Shown here: positions 8,429-18,221 of the stretch, in pieces
Position numbering within the stretch: position 1 is the stretch's first letter
Layout: each line of letters begins with the position of its first letter
Source: Hymenobacter baengnokdamensis
Lineage (GTDB): Bacteria > Bacteroidota > Bacteroidia > Cytophagales > Hymenobacteraceae
DNA length: 64,000 bases
Direction: 5' to 3'
Assembly: GCF_008728635.1 (NCBI RefSeq)
Contig: NZ_CP044285.1
Span: forward strand, 1,922,001 to 1,986,000
Notes under the pieces: generated by a model
The model's database searches: none
The model's input: the letters and a program-made list of their open reading frames with translations, nothing else
What the model was told of the DNA's origin: nothing
Program-made: the position numbers and the translations under genes

Positions 8429-8439
8429 ATACTTAGGTT

Positions 8440-9060
8440 TCAAAGCTGATTGCCGGCCGGCTCGCTCACGGCTTGCAGCAGGCTGGCTAGCTGAGCGAGG
8501 TAAGCGCGGTTTTGGGTTTGCTCGGCGGGGGTGGCATCGCGGCCCGAAAGCCGACCGGCCTGCCGCACGAGGTCGTTGGCTGGCGTTTCGAGGTTGGGAT
8601 ATGCTTTTTGCTGCACCGCCAGCAGCAGGTTGGCCGCTGCTACCAGGCCGGGGCGCAGGCCGGCCTGCGGGTCGCCGCTGGCGAGGCGGTCGGTGGCGCT
8701 GCTGAAATTGTCGCGCTGCTCGCGCACGGTGGCATCGTCGCGCAGGTCGGCCCGGTCGGCTAGCTGCATCAGGGCCGGGCGCAGCTGCACTAGCGTAGCG
8801 CTGGCGCCATCGGCCTGGTTGGCCGGAGTGGGGCTGGCGGCCGCGGTATCGGCGGGCGCCAGGGCAGGCGTTACAGCGGTATCGGGCGGCGAACTTACCA
8901 AGGGCGGTGCAGTGGCGACGGAGCTGCTCGGCGCCCGCTCATCGGCAGGGTCGGGGCGCAGAAAAAAGTACGCCGCTGCTGCCAGCAGCAGCAGGGCCAG
9001 GGCTACCAGCAGCCAGGGGCTGGGCGAGGGTTTTTTTGGTTGAATACGAAGCTCGGCCAT
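8440..9060 (-). CDS. Membrane-anchored hypothetical protein
   Basis: This 206-residue protein has a short cytoplasmic N terminus (MAELRIQPKKPSPSPW), one hydrophobic segment (about residues 17-34) and a Pro/Ala/Thr-rich linker (about 40-85). It ends in a helical C-terminal domain (about 88-200) that probably lies in the periplasm. I recognise no family. It overlaps or abuts the PRC-barrel gene downstream, which suggests a joint role. It ends far from any other gene and has a 66-base gap to the next minus-strand gene. Confidence 0.65.
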   Translation of the reverse strand: MAELRIQPKKPSPSPWLLVALALLLLAAAAYFFLRPDPADERAPSSSVATAPPLVSSPPDTAVTPALAPADTAAASPTPANQADGASATLVQLRPALMQLADRADLRDDATVREQRDNFSSATDRLASGDPQAGLRPGLVAAANLLLAVQQKAYPNLETPANDLVRQAGRLSGRDATPAEQTQNRAYLAQLASLLQAVSEPAGNQL

Positions 9061-9126
9061 AAATTGAATGAAACACAGCGTAACCTTACGAACGACAGCG
9101 AAAGGCAGTTGGAGACGATTTAGCTG

Positions 9127-10110
9127 TTACTGAAATGCAATAGCAGTACCAGTTGAATAACCTTTAGAAGGTAATAATTTCAATAGATATAATGCGTTGG
9201 CTATGCAGTCTCTGGCACTATAATGAGTGTCAAGGAAAACTGTCTTCCCTCGATAAACTATTTTCTGTGAGCTGCGCTCTTTGCCTGAATGATGCCAGTC
9301 CAATAGCACCGTTTTTTTGCCAGCTTTGTCAAGTAACGGAATTGACAGCTTATCTTGACTTTGTAAAACCAATTCAGCAGTCTTTATCAGAATATCCTTC
9401 CAAGTTTTCAGGGGGTGCTCCTCCCCATCAGGCAAGCGCAGCCAATGGGGTTTGCCCAGTTTTTTATCAGGGTCGGCCAAGTCAGTAGTTAGTGGGAAGT
9501 AGTTTTTGGATGAAACTATTGCCAAAGCTTTCTTGCTGGCTGGCTTGGGTTGCGACTTAGGTACGGGCAGGATAAAATCGGGAATTGCTTCGGACGCAAC
9601 GGCCGGCATCGTGACAAGGCCGTGGTCGCCGTGCGCCGCATCCAGCAACTGAAGCAGTTGAAGTGCAGTCGGCAGCAGCGTGGCTTCGGTGAGATGCAGT
9701 GTAGCAACTGGCTCGTAGTGCGAATGGGTAGGAGAATAGCAGTGCCAGTGCAGCCCATCAGTGATGAAAAAGACGGTGGGTTTCAGTGAAAAGGCGTATC
9801 CAATCAAGGCACCCACATGCCCAAGCCGGTCAAGCGGCTCACCCAGCCTCTTAGCTTCAATTACAGCCAGAACAGCGCCATCACAGGTTTTTAGTACGTA
9901 GTCGAGCGACTGCTTATTTTGTACTGTGTGCTCCGGCTCTACCATCGTTACATCAGCCGTATCCCAGCCCAGGGCCAGCAAGATGGGGTCGATGAGAGCC
10001 GCACGGGTAGCAGCTTCGTTTTTGCTCAGTAGTGGCTGGTGTTGCCGAGCTTGTTGACAGACATGGGCCAGTGTGGCTGCCAGCGTGGCAAGAGGACTAC
10101 GAATGGGCAT
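9127..10110 (-). CDS. HsdR_N-type (PD-(D/E)XK) nuclease-like protein, orphan
   Basis: This 327-residue protein starts with a domain like the N terminus of type I restriction subunit R. LIDPILLALGWD leads into SLDYVLKTCDGAVLAVIEAKRLG. Asp70, Glu85 and Lys87 form the D-(x14)-E-x-K signature of a PD-(D/E)XK nuclease site. The middle contains a Lys/Pro-rich linker (about 195-215). The C-terminal 110 residues (WLRLPDGEEHPLKTWKDILI... to LLKLLPSKG) form a separate domain I cannot name. No helicase, methylase or specificity subunit is adjacent. The coding sequence is visibly lower in G+C than its neighbours and less strict in codon choice, which suggests acquisition by transfer. The ATG at 10110 is preferred to one 63 bases upstream. 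It may act in defence or DNA processing. Confidence 0.72.
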   Translation of the reverse strand: MPIRSPLATLAATLAHVCQQARQHQPLLSKNEAATRAALIDPILLALGWDTADVTMVEPEHTVQNKQSLDYVLKTCDGAVLAVIEAKRLGEPLDRLGHVGALIGYAFSLKPTVFFITDGLHWHCYSPTHSHYEPVATLHLTEATLLPTALQLLQLLDAAHGDHGLVTMPAVASEAIPDFILPVPKSQPKPASKKALAIVSSKNYFPLTTDLADPDKKLGKPHWLRLPDGEEHPLKTWKDILIKTAELVLQSQDKLSIPLLDKAGKKTVLLDWHHSGKERSSQKIVYRGKTVFLDTHYSARDCIANALYLLKLLPSKGYSTGTAIAFQ

Positions 10111-10232
10111 CAGGAAAAGGCATTTAGGCACAAGTATAAGTATACAAGCCTTATGGACTAGGGCCGCATTCATCCCGACCTTTGTGCTCCGCGTCCGAAA
10201 CCTTCCGCCCCGTTCGTACGGTTAGTCTAGTC

Positions 10233-13085
10233 ATGTCCGACAATTCCGCTCTGCAAGTAGCCGCTCCGGCCTCCGATGCTATCGACCACCTCGACCCGCG
10301 CCAGTTTATTGTTATCAAAAATGCGCGCGTCCATAACCTCAAAAACCTGAGCGTAGCCCTGCCGCGCAACAAGTTTATCGTCGTCACGGGCCTTTCGGGC
10401 TCAGGCAAATCGAGCCTGGCTTTTGATACGCTTTACGCTGAAGGCCAGCGTATGTACGTAGAAAGCCTGAGCAGCTACGCCCGGCAGTTTCTGGGCCGCA
10501 TGGACAAGCCCGATGTGGATTACATTCGGGGCATCTCGCCGGCCATCGCCATCGAGCAGAAAGTCAGCATCAAGAACAACCGCTCGACGGTCGGCACCAG
10601 TACGGAGATTTATGATTATTTGAAGCTGCTGTTTGCCCGCGTGGGCCGCACCTATTCGCCCGTGAGTGGGGAGCAGGTGCGCAAGGATAGCGTGACGGAT
10701 GTAGTCGATTATCTGTTCAGCCTGCCGGCCGATACGCGCGTGACCATTCTGGCCCCGCTGCTGCGCACCGAGCCCGGCCGGCCCATGAGCAAGGAGCTGG
10801 ATTTGCTCTTGCAGAAAGGCTACGGCCGCGTAGTGCTGGCCAATGGTGAAAATGCTTTTATTGAGGACCTTATCGGTGAGGGTAAGCCGGAGGTAGAAGG
10901 CGACATCTATATCCTGATTGACCGCTCGGCCGTGCAGCACGGCGACGAAGACTTGTACTTTCGGCTGTCGGACTCGGTGCAGACGGCCTTCTTCGAAGGT
11001 CACGGTACCTGCCTTGTAAAGCTCGACAATGAGACGCGCACTTTCTCCGATAAGTTTGAGCTGGATGGAATGGTGTTTGAGGAGCCGAGTGTTAACTTCT
11101 TCTCCTTCAACAACTCGTACGGTGCCTGCCATACCTGCGAAGGCTTTGGCTCCGTGCTGGGCATCGACGAAGATTTGGTAATTCCCGACAAAAGCATGAC
11201 GGTGTATGAAGGTGCCATCGCACCCTGGCGCACCGAAAAGCAGGGCGAGTGGCTGAAGCCGCTGCTCAAGAATGGTATTCGGTTCGACTTTCCTATTCAT
11301 CGCCCCTACAACGACCTGAGTGCCGCCGAGCAGCGCCTGCTATGGACTGGCAATAAGTACTTTGAAGGACTGGACGCGTACTTTAAATGGGTAGCAGAGC
11401 AAACGCATAAGATTCAGTACCGGGTGCTGCAAAGCCGCTACCGGGGCCGCACGGTATGCCCCGACTGCCGCGGCACGCGCCTGCGCAAGGATGCCCAGTA
11501 CGTGACAATTGACGGCCGTAGCATCACCGATTTGGTATTGCTGCCCATTACCCAGGCTTTGGATTTTTTCCGGAACTTAAGTCTGCCCGAGCACGAGCAG
11601 AAGGTGGCCGACCGCCTGCTGGCCGAAATTACCAACCGCCTCGGCTACCTCGACCGGGTGGGCTTGGGCTACCTTACCCTCAACCGCCTGAGCAACACGC
11701 TGAGTGGGGGCGAAAGCCAACGCATTTCGCTAGCTACTTCGCTGGGCTCGGCGCTGGTGGGCTCGATGTACGTGCTCGATGAGCCTAGTATTGGGTTGCA
11801 CCCCAAAGATGCCGAGCAGCTTATTGGCGTGTTGCGCTCCCTGCAAGAGCTGGGCAACACGGTGGTGGTAGTGGAGCACGAAGAGAAAATGATGGAGGCT
11901 GCCGACCAGATTATTGATATCGGCCCCGAAGCCGGTAGCGGCGGGGGCAACCTCATGTTTCAGGGCACCTACGCCGAGCTGCTGCAAGACACCGAAACCT
12001 ATACCGGCAAATACCTCAGCGGCCAGCTCGAAGTAGCGGTGCCGGCCGTGCGCCGGCCCTGGCGCAACGCCCTGGAGCTGACCGGCGCCCGCGAAAACAA
12101 CCTTAAAAATGTGAGTGTCAAGATTCCGCTGGGTGTGATGACGGTGGTGACCGGTGTATCGGGCTCGGGCAAATCGACGCTCATCCGGCGCATTCTGGCC
12201 CCGGCGCTGATGAAGCAGCTGGGTGGCGGCGCGGGCGAAACTACGGGCAAGTTTGATAAGCTGCTGGGCGTGAATGGCCAGGTAACGCACGTCGAGTTTG
12301 TGGACCAGAATCCCATTGGCAAGTCGTCGCGCTCAAACCCGGTGACTTATGTAAAGGCTTACGACACCATCCGGACGCTGTTTTCGGAGCAGCCGCTGGC
12401 CAAGGCGCGGGGCTACAAGCCCTCGCATTTCTCGTTCAACGTGGAAGGCGGGCGCTGCGAGGTGTGCCAGGGCGAGGGCCAGGTCAAAATCGAGATGCAG
12501 TTCATGGCCGACATTTACCTGACCTGCGAAAGCTGCGGCGGCCACAAATTCAAGCAGGATATTCTGGAAATTAAATTCCAGGAAAAGAATATCTACGAAG
12601 TGCTGGACCTGACGGTCGAAGACGCCGTCGAGTTCTTCAAAAGCCAGCCCAAGGTGGCCGAGCGCCTGCAGCCGCTGCTCAACGTGGGGCTGGGCTACAT
12701 CCGCCTCGGGCAGTCGGCCAATACGCTTTCGGGTGGCGAAGCCCAGCGCGTGAAGCTGGCCAGCTTCCTTACCAAAGGTGCTACGCTGCAGCAGGATAAA
12801 ATTCTGTTTATCTTCGATGAGCCGAGCACTGGATTGCATTTTCACGATATAGCCAAACTGCTAGGTGCCCTGAACGCGCTGGTGGAGCAGGGCAACTCGG
12901 TACTCATTATCGAGCACAACATGGACATTATCAAGTGTGCCGACTGGCTCATCGACCTCGGCCCCGAAGGTGGCATTAACGGCGGGCACCTGCTCTTCGA
13001 AGGCACGCCCGAGCAGCTGGTGAAGCTTAAGGATACCAACCATACGGCGCGGTTTCTGGCGGAGAAAGTTAATCCGCTGTCGTAG
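10233..13085 (+). CDS. uvrA: Excinuclease ABC subunit A
   Basis: UvrA is the damage-sensing ATPase of nucleotide excision repair. The 950-residue protein has two ABC modules: Walker [11 protein letters not shown] near residue 55 and [10 protein letters not shown] in the second half. The signatures are LSGGESQRI and [10 protein letters not shown]. Zinc-binding CxxC pairs are present, for example CHTC, CPDC, and CEVC with CESC. The ATG at 10233 (MSDNSALQ) is preferred over a non-ATG start 51 bases upstream. A -7-like box GACCTTTG lies at 10175-10182. The next gene begins 14 bases after its stop. Confidence 0.97.
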   Translation: MSDNSALQVAAPASDAIDHLDPRQFIVIKNARVHNLKNLSVALPRNKFIVVTGLSGSGKSSLAFDTLYAEGQRMYVESLSSYARQFLGRMDKPDVDYIRGISPAIAIEQKVSIKNNRSTVGTSTEIYDYLKLLFARVGRTYSPVSGEQVRKDSVTDVVDYLFSLPADTRVTILAPLLRTEPGRPMSKELDLLLQKGYGRVVLANGENAFIEDLIGEGKPEVEGDIYILIDRSAVQHGDEDLYFRLSDSVQTAFFEGHGTCLVKLDNETRTFSDKFELDGMVFEEPSVNFFSFNNSYGACHTCEGFGSVLGIDEDLVIPDKSMTVYEGAIAPWRTEKQGEWLKPLLKNGIRFDFPIHRPYNDLSAAEQRLLWTGNKYFEGLDAYFKWVAEQTHKIQYRVLQSRYRGRTVCPDCRGTRLRKDAQYVTIDGRSITDLVLLPITQALDFFRNLSLPEHEQKVADRLLAEITNRLGYLDRVGLGYLTLNRLSNTLSGGESQRISLATSLGSALVGSMYVLDEPSIGLHPKDAEQLIGVLRSLQELGNTVVVVEHEEKMMEAADQIIDIGPEAGSGGGNLMFQGTYAELLQDTETYTGKYLSGQLEVAVPAVRRPWRNALELTGARENNLKNVSVKIPLGVMTVVTGVSGSGKSTLIRRILAPALMKQLGGGAGETTGKFDKLLGVNGQVTHVEFVDQNPIGKSSRSNPVTYVKAYDTIRTLFSEQPLAKARGYKPSHFSFNVEGGRCEVCQGEGQVKIEMQFMADIYLTCESCGGHKFKQDILEIKFQEKNIYEVLDLTVEDAVEFFKSQPKVAERLQPLLNVGLGYIRLGQSANTLSGGEAQRVKLASFLTKGATLQQDKILFIFDEPSTGLHFHDIAKLLGALNALVEQGNSVLIIEHNMDIIKCADWLIDLGPEGGINGGHLLFEGTPEQLVKLKDTNHTARFLAEKVNPLS

Positions 13086-13099
13086 GCAGCTCGCCGAAT

Positions 13100-13495
13100 A
13101 TGAAGCCTAAATACCTTGCCCTCGCGGCGCTGGCCCTGCTACTTGGCTGGTTTGTTTACGACTCCTTCAGCCAGCCGGGCGTGGGAGACCTGAAGGGTAA
13201 TTTTCAGGAAGCTGCTCTTTACCGCAACGAGAATAATACGGGTCCCATCGTGCGCGTGTATGCCGTAACGGTGGCCGACACGCTGTGGCGCGAGATGCGA
13301 CAGTATGGCGATTTTATGCCCTACACAAAATATGGTAATACCAAGGTGTATTTCTTTCGGCAAGGGCAGCCGGCGCCGAAATCCGTGCGGCCCGGCAGCG
13401 TAAATTTCGATGCCGAATTCGACCGCTACTGCCTGGCGAAGTACGAGAAGGAAGTGATGGGCAACGTCACGTTTGCGCGTTATCCGTTGCGGTGA
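13100..13495 (+). CDS. Hypothetical membrane-anchored protein downstream of uvrA
   Basis: This 131-residue protein has an N-terminal hydrophobic segment (KYLALAALALLLGWFVYDSF), either an uncleaved anchor or a signal peptide, and a small periplasmic domain of about 100 residues. The visible blocks ADTLWREMRQYGDFMPYTKYG and VYFF do not match a family I know. The 14-base gap to uvrA implies co-transcription, but a link to DNA repair is not implied by the sequence. Confidence 0.65.
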   Translation: MKPKYLALAALALLLGWFVYDSFSQPGVGDLKGNFQEAALYRNENNTGPIVRVYAVTVADTLWREMRQYGDFMPYTKYGNTKVYFFRQGQPAPKSVRPGSVNFDAEFDRYCLAKYEKEVMGNVTFARYPLR

Positions 13496-13506
13496 GCGTA
13501 GCGCAA

Positions 13507-13540
13507 AAAGCCCGTCGTGCGGCACGCAGTGACGGGCTTT
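13507..13540. terminator. Bidirectional terminator at the end of the trp operon
   Basis: A 10-bp stem (AAAGCCCGTC / GACGGGCTTT) lies 22 bases past the trpA stop on the minus strand and 11 bases past the stop of the convergent 131-residue gene. On the minus strand it is followed by a run of T. Confidence 0.8.
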
Positions 13541-13562
13541 GGCGAATGAGCAATTGTAACAA

Positions 13563-14354
13563 CTACGCCGGCACCGGCCGGATGCCGGCCACAAAGTCGT
13601 GGATGGCGGCGGTGCGCTCACCGGCCGGAGTTTGTTGCAAGAGCCGGATAAACGCGCTGCCGATGATGGCGCCCGTGGTGTGCCGGCTGGCTGCCGCAAA
13701 GCTGGCCGCGTCGCTGATGCCGAAGCCCACTAGCGTGGGGTTGCGCAAACCCAGTGCCTTGGTGCGGCTCAGGTAGGCATCCACGTCGGCGTTCATATCG
13801 GTTTGGGCACCGGTAGTACCGGCGGCGGCCACGAGGTAGATGAAGCCATCGGCCAGGGCGTCGAGCTGGCGCACGCGGGCGGCGCTGGTTTGCGGCGTCA
13901 CGAGGAAAACTGCCTTCAGGCCGTATTCGGCAAACAAGGGCCGGTATTCCCGCTCGTACACTTCGAGCGGGAGGTCGGGCAGAATCACCCCATCAATGCC
14001 CACGACCTGGCAATGCTGGCAGAATTTCTCCACGCCAAACTGCACTACCGGGTTGAGGTAGCCCATGAGCAGGATAGGAACCGTAATGCCTTGCTGGCGA
14101 ATATCTTGTAACTGCTCAAAAAGCTTGCCGACGGTCATGCCGTTTTCGAGGGCCTGCTGGTTGCTGCGCTGAATGGTTTCGCCGTCGGCCACCGGGTCGG
14201 AGTACGGCATACCGATTTCCACAAGGTCGGCCCCGGCCTCCTGCAGAGCCCGCAGCACGGGCACCGTATCGTTGAGCTGCGGAAAGCCGGCGGTGAAATA
14301 AACGTTGAGTACGTCGGCGGTTTTGTGCTGAAAGAGCTTGGTAAGGCGGTTCAT
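13563..14354 (-). CDS. trpA: Tryptophan synthase alpha subunit
   Basis: TrpA releases indole from indole-3-glycerol phosphate and channels it to TrpB. The 263-residue TIM barrel shows ADLVEIGMPYSDPVADGETIQRS, which carries the catalytic Glu (EIG) and Asp (SDP). GIDGVILPDLPLEE-like and VGFGISDA blocks bind phosphate. It is the last gene of the operon, 34 bases after trpB. That gap holds a perfect 18-bp palindrome (AGCGCGAAGCTTCGCGCT, 14363-14380). Confidence 0.96.
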   Translation of the reverse strand: MNRLTKLFQHKTADVLNVYFTAGFPQLNDTVPVLRALQEAGADLVEIGMPYSDPVADGETIQRSNQQALENGMTVGKLFEQLQDIRQQGITVPILLMGYLNPVVQFGVEKFCQHCQVVGIDGVILPDLPLEVYEREYRPLFAEYGLKAVFLVTPQTSAARVRQLDALADGFIYLVAAAGTTGAQTDMNADVDAYLSRTKALGLRNPTLVGFGISDAASFAAASRHTTGAIIGSAFIRLLQQTPAGERTAAIHDFVAGIRPVPA

Positions 14355-14362
14355 GGCTGAGT

Positions 14363-14380
14363 AGCGCGAAGCTTCGCGCT
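14363..14380. repeat. Perfect 18-bp palindrome between trpB and trpA
   Basis: AGCGCGAAGCTTCGCGCT reads the same on both strands and sits in the 34-base spacer between trpB and trpA. With no loop or U-run it is not a standard terminator. It may be a remnant of a palindromic repeat or an mRNA processing site. Confidence 0.5.
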
Positions 14381-14388
14381 GAAAAACG

Positions 14389-15594
14389 TTAAGAATATTC
14401 CTCCAGGTGCTTGGTGTAGGTAGCCAGGTCTTTATCGCCGCGGCCCGAGAGGCACACCACCACTACGTCGTCCTTTTTAGCGCCGATGAGCGGCAGGCAA
14501 GCCAGGGCGTGCGCCGTTTCCAGGGCCGGAATAATGCCTTCGAGCCGGCTGAGCTGGAACGCGGCATCGAGCGCCGCCTTGTCGGTAATTGACAGAAACT
14601 CGGCGCGGCCCGTGGCAAACAGCTGCGCGTGCTGCGGCCCGATACCGGGGTAGTCGAGGCCCGCCGAGATGGAATAAGGCTCCGTCACCTGCCCGTCCTC
14701 GGTTTGCATCAGAATAGTGCTGGCCCCGTGCAGGATACCGGGTTTGCCCAGTGCCGTAGTGGCGGCCGAGTGGCCGGTATCGATGCCCTGGCCAGCGGCT
14801 TCGGCCGCAATCAGGCGCACGCTGGGCTCGTCGAGGTAGTGGTAAAACGCGCCCGCCGCGTTGGAGCCGCCGCCCACGCAGGCCAGCACAAAATCGGGGG
14901 TGGCGCGGCCGGTCTGGTGCAGCAGCTGGCGAATAATCTCGGCCGAAATCACCGACTGAAACCGCGAAACCATATCAGGGTAGGGGTGCGGCCCCACTAC
15001 CGAGCCGATGATGTAGTGCGTATCGGTAGGATTGCTAATCCAGTGGCGCATAGCCTCATTGGTAGCGTCTTTCAGGGTTTGGCTGCCGCTACGGGCGGGC
15101 ACTACCTGGGCCCCGAGCATGCGCATCCGGTCCACGTTGGGGCGCTGGCGCTCGATATCCACGGCGCCCATGTACACGATGCACTCCAGGCCCATGAGGG
15201 CGCACACAGTGGCCGTGGCTACGCCGTGCTGACCAGCGCCGGTTTCGGCCACGATGCGGCGCTTGCCCAGGCGCTTGGCCACCAGAATCTGCCCGATGGT
15301 ATTGTTGATTTTATGCGCGCCGGTGTGGCACAGGTCCTCGCGCTTTAAGTATATTGTAGTCCCTATGTGTTCCGACAGCCGCTCTGCCAGAAACAGCGGG
15401 GTGGGCCGGCCCACGTAGTCGGTCAGCAGCTGCGTAAACTCGCGCTGAAACCCCGGGTCTTCGATGATGCGCAGGTAGTTATCGCGCAGCTCTTCCACGT
15501 TCGGGTATAGCATTTCGGGCACGTAGGCCCCGCCAAAGGTGCCGTAGTAGCCGGCCGCATCGACGCGGTAGGGGGAGGGAGCGGTGAGTGTCAT
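14389..15594 (-). CDS. trpB: Tryptophan synthase beta subunit
   Basis: TrpB condenses indole with L-serine using pyridoxal phosphate. The 401-residue protein has the PLP lysine in [19 protein letters not shown], the [11 protein letters not shown] block, and the phosphate-binding [11 protein letters not shown]. Length and motifs match the TrpB1 type that pairs with TrpA. It lies between trpF and trpA in the operon. Confidence 0.97.
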   Translation of the reverse strand: MTLTAPSPYRVDAAGYYGTFGGAYVPEMLYPNVEELRDNYLRIIEDPGFQREFTQLLTDYVGRPTPLFLAERLSEHIGTTIYLKREDLCHTGAHKINNTIGQILVAKRLGKRRIVAETGAGQHGVATATVCALMGLECIVYMGAVDIERQRPNVDRMRMLGAQVVPARSGSQTLKDATNEAMRHWISNPTDTHYIIGSVVGPHPYPDMVSRFQSVISAEIIRQLLHQTGRATPDFVLACVGGGSNAAGAFYHYLDEPSVRLIAAEAAGQGIDTGHSAATTALGKPGILHGASTILMQTEDGQVTEPYSISAGLDYPGIGPQHAQLFATGRAEFLSITDKAALDAAFQLSRLEGIIPALETAHALACLPLIGAKKDDVVVVCLSGRGDKDLATYTKHLEEYS

Positions 15595-15629
15595 AAATCA
15601 GGTAGCAGTTGATAGTGAGCAATTAGCAG

Positions 15630-16268
15630 TTAATAAGTAGCCGGCGACTCGTGCAGGCGGGCCAGCAGCGTGCGGGTGGCCTCGATGTCCTTCAGACCAG
15701 GGGCACTTTCCAGCTTGCTGTTAAAGTCATAGCCAGCCAGCTGCGGATGATGGAAATTCAGTAAGTCGGCAGCATTGTCGGGCCCCAGGCCGCCACTCAG
15801 CAGGAAGTGGGTAGCGCCGTGGTAGTTGGCCAGCACCCGCCAATCAAATGCTACGCCGTTGCCGCCGGGATGCGCGCCCTTGGTGTCAAACAAAAAGTAG
15901 TCGCAGAAGGGAGCATATTCAGCTAAAGTGCTGAAATCAAAGGTTTCATCTATCGAAAAAGCCTTGATGATAGGTAAGGAGTTCTGCTTCACCGCGCGGC
16001 AATAAGCCGGTGCTTCGTGACCGTGCAGCTGCACGTAGTCGAGGCCGTAGCGGGTGGCCGTAATCAGCAGCTCCGAAAGCGGCGCATCGACGAATACGCC
16101 CACCTTGCGTACGGTTGCGGGCAGGCCGCGCATCTCGGCGGGGGTGAGGCTATCGCCCACGTAGCGGACTGATTTAGGATAGAAGATAAATCCCAGAAAA
16201 TCAGGGCTTAAAGTGGCTATGGCCCATAGGTTGGCCGCCTCGCGCATACCGCAGATTTTGACTTGCAT
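15630..16268 (-). CDS. trpF: Phosphoribosylanthranilate isomerase
   Basis: TrpF performs the Amadori rearrangement of phosphoribosylanthranilate. The 212-residue TIM barrel has KICGMRE (catalytic Cys), DYVQLHGHE, FLFDTKG with the catalytic Asp, and LSGGLGPDNAADL. The ATG at 16268 is preferred to the GTG one codon upstream. Only six bases separate it from the trpC stop, so the two are translationally close. A 35-base spacer with repeated TTAACTGCT/CAACTGCT-like units precedes trpB. Confidence 0.95.
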   Translation of the reverse strand: MQVKICGMREAANLWAIATLSPDFLGFIFYPKSVRYVGDSLTPAEMRGLPATVRKVGVFVDAPLSELLITATRYGLDYVQLHGHEAPAYCRAVKQNSLPIIKAFSIDETFDFSTLAEYAPFCDYFLFDTKGAHPGGNGVAFDWRVLANYHGATHFLLSGGLGPDNAADLLNFHHPQLAGYDFNSKLESAPGLKDIEATRTLLARLHESPATY

Positions 16269-16274
16269 CACAGC

Positions 16275-17081
16275 CTAAGAAACTGAAACGGGAGCAGATA
16301 GTTCGGCCACCAAGCCAGTCAGCGCCGCCGCCGGGTCGGCAGTCTTCATAAATGTTTCGCCGATAAGAAAGCCCTGGTAGCCGGCCTGGCGTAATGCTAG
16401 AATGGTGCTGGCGTGCTGCAAGCCGCTTTCGGCTACCCGCACGAAGTGATTGGGAATGAGGGCCGCCAGCCGCGCCGACGTATCCACATCGGTGGCAAAG
16501 GTGGCCAGGTTGCGGTTATTCACGCCTACCAAATCGACCGAGTTGGTGAGGTGGCTGCGCAGCTCGTTTTCGTCATGTACTTCGAGTAGCACCTCCAGCC
16601 CCAGCGCGTGGGCAAACCGGCTGAATTGAACAACCTCGGCCGGCGTGAGGCAGGAGGCAATGAGCAGCACCAAATCGGCTCCCAGCGCCCGCGCCTCGGT
16701 TATCTGATACTCGCTGATAATGAAATCTTTGCGCAGAATTGGCGTACCGGGGCAGGCGGTTCGTGCCGCTTGCAGGTCGGCGGGCGTGCCGCCAAAAAAC
16801 GGCTCATCGGTGAGTACCGACAGCACCGCCGCGCCTGCCGCTGCGTAGCCGGCCGTGGTAGCACCTGCCTCGGCCGTGTCATTAATCACGCCCTTGGAGG
16901 GCGAGCGGCGCTTAAACTCGGCAATGATGCCAGTAGAGCCCGCCGCGGTAAGTGCTGCCCGCGCCGACAGGACCGGACGCGTGAACAGCGGCAGCTGTTC
17001 CAGCTGCGCGGTCGGAGCTTCTGCTTCCCGCTGGGCTACTTCCTGGCGCTTTTCGGCAACTATTTTATCGAGGATAGTCAT
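16275..17081 (-). CDS. trpC: Indole-3-glycerol phosphate synthase
   Basis: TrpC closes the indole ring from CdRP with loss of CO2. The 268-residue protein has IIAEFKRRSPSKG (catalytic Glu and Lys), ILRKDFIISEYQI, VNNRNL and VAESGL, all in the usual order of the barrel. The ATG at 17081 (MTILDKIVAEKRQEV) is the family start. The upstream open frame overlaps trpD and has unnatural composition. It is separate from trpF here, not fused as in enterobacteria. Confidence 0.96.
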   Translation of the reverse strand: MTILDKIVAEKRQEVAQREAEAPTAQLEQLPLFTRPVLSARAALTAAGSTGIIAEFKRRSPSKGVINDTAEAGATTAGYAAAGAAVLSVLTDEPFFGGTPADLQAARTACPGTPILRKDFIISEYQITEARALGADLVLLIASCLTPAEVVQFSRFAHALGLEVLLEVHDENELRSHLTNSVDLVGVNNRNLATFATDVDTSARLAALIPNHFVRVAESGLQHASTILALRQAGYQGFLIGETFMKTADPAAALTGLVAELSAPVSVS

Positions 17082-17106
17082 GCGTATTTTTCGAATTATC
17101 CAGTAA

Positions 17107-18102
17107 TTAGCTAAGTGCCAACAACTTCTCAAAAGCCTGCCGGGCCCGGCCACTGTCCAGCGACTCGGCGGCCAGTGCCAGGCCCTCGGCGGCATTGGCG
17201 GCGCGGCCGGCCGTGCGCAGGGCCAGCGCGGCGTTGGCAAGCACGGCGTTGCGGTGGGCGGCCGGTGCTTCGTTGCGGAGTACGCGCTGAAAAATATGCG
17301 CTGCCTCGGCCACTGTATCGCCACCAAACAGCGCCGCGGGCGTAGTGGCGGGCAAACCCAGGTCGGCGGGCGAAAGCAGCTCCTCACCCTGCCGGCTGAT
17401 GAGCTTCACGGGCCCCGTCAGCGACACCTCATCATACCCATCGAGACTGTGTACGATGAGAAATTCGCGCCCCGCTTCCTGCTGATGCAGGTAAGCGTAG
17501 AGCCGCGCCAGCTCCAGGCTGAACACGCCCACCAGCTGCAAGCGCGGCCGGGCCGGGTTCACGAGCGGCCCCAACATATTAAAAAAGGTCTTAACGCCCA
17601 GCTCTTTGCGCAGCGACGCCACGTTTTTCAAGGCCGGGTGAAACAGCGGCGCGTGCAAAAAGCAGATATTGGCCTCGTCGAGCTGGCGCCGGAGCGCATC
17701 GTTATCGGCCGTAAACTTTACGCCCATGTGCTCCAGCACCGTGCTGCTGCCGCTGATACTTGACACGCCGTGGTTGCCGTGCTTGGCCACCGGCTGGCCT
17801 GCGCCGGCCACCACAAACGCCGATAAAGTAGAGATATTGAAGGTGTTGCGGCCATCGCCGCCGGTGCCGCACACATCCATCGCGTCGATGCCGCCCAAGT
17901 CGACGGGGCGGCACAGCTCCAGCAGCGCGTTGCGAAAGCCGGCCAGCTCCTCCACCGTCACGCTGCGCATGAGGTACACGGTGAGGAAGGCGGCAATCTG
18001 CGCGGGGTTATATAGCCCTTGCGCTATGCCTAGTACCACGCGGTGCGCCTCTTCCTGGGGCAGCGTGCGATAGGCAAAGAGGTGGTTGAGGGTGTCTTTC
18101 AC
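17107..18102 (-). CDS. trpD: Anthranilate phosphoribosyltransferase
   Basis: TrpD transfers the phosphoribosyl group of PRPP to anthranilate. The 331-residue protein carries DVCGTGGDGRNTFNIST for PRPP binding, AKHGNHGVSSISGSSTVLE, and the LGPLVNPARP block. It starts with GTG at 18102; no in-frame ATG lies near. It is a stand-alone protein, not fused to TrpG. The spacer to trpG (18103-18221) holds repeated TGTGAAAATGTG-like units. Confidence 0.96.
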   Translation of the reverse strand: MKDTLNHLFAYRTLPQEEAHRVVLGIAQGLYNPAQIAAFLTVYLMRSVTVEELAGFRNALLELCRPVDLGGIDAMDVCGTGGDGRNTFNISTLSAFVVAGAGQPVAKHGNHGVSSISGSSTVLEHMGVKFTADNDALRRQLDEANICFLHAPLFHPALKNVASLRKELGVKTFFNMLGPLVNPARPRLQLVGVFSLELARLYAYLHQQEAGREFLIVHSLDGYDEVSLTGPVKLISRQGEELLSPADLGLPATTPAALFGGDTVAEAAHIFQRVLRNEAPAAHRNAVLANAALALRTAGRAANAAEGLALAAESLDSGRARQAFEKLLALS

Positions 18103-18221
18103 AAGTCTATAAATGTGGGAGATATGTAAAATGTGGAAACGTAAGGCGAATGACCGGCTGCGGAAAATGCGTGGCGTTAGCGAAAATAATTTTCACATTT
18201 TCACATCAGCACATTTTCATA
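18103..18221. repeat. Spacer with repeated AAATGTG units between trpG and trpD
   Basis: Read on the minus strand, this spacer contains GAAAATGTGCTGATGTGAAA directly followed by ATGTGAAAATTATTTTC. Further on come ACATTTTACATATCTCC and CACATTT in inverse orientation. Short tandem and inverted (A)AATGTG units of this kind look like a spacer repeat family. The function is unknown. It contains no convincing gene or terminator. Confidence 0.45.
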
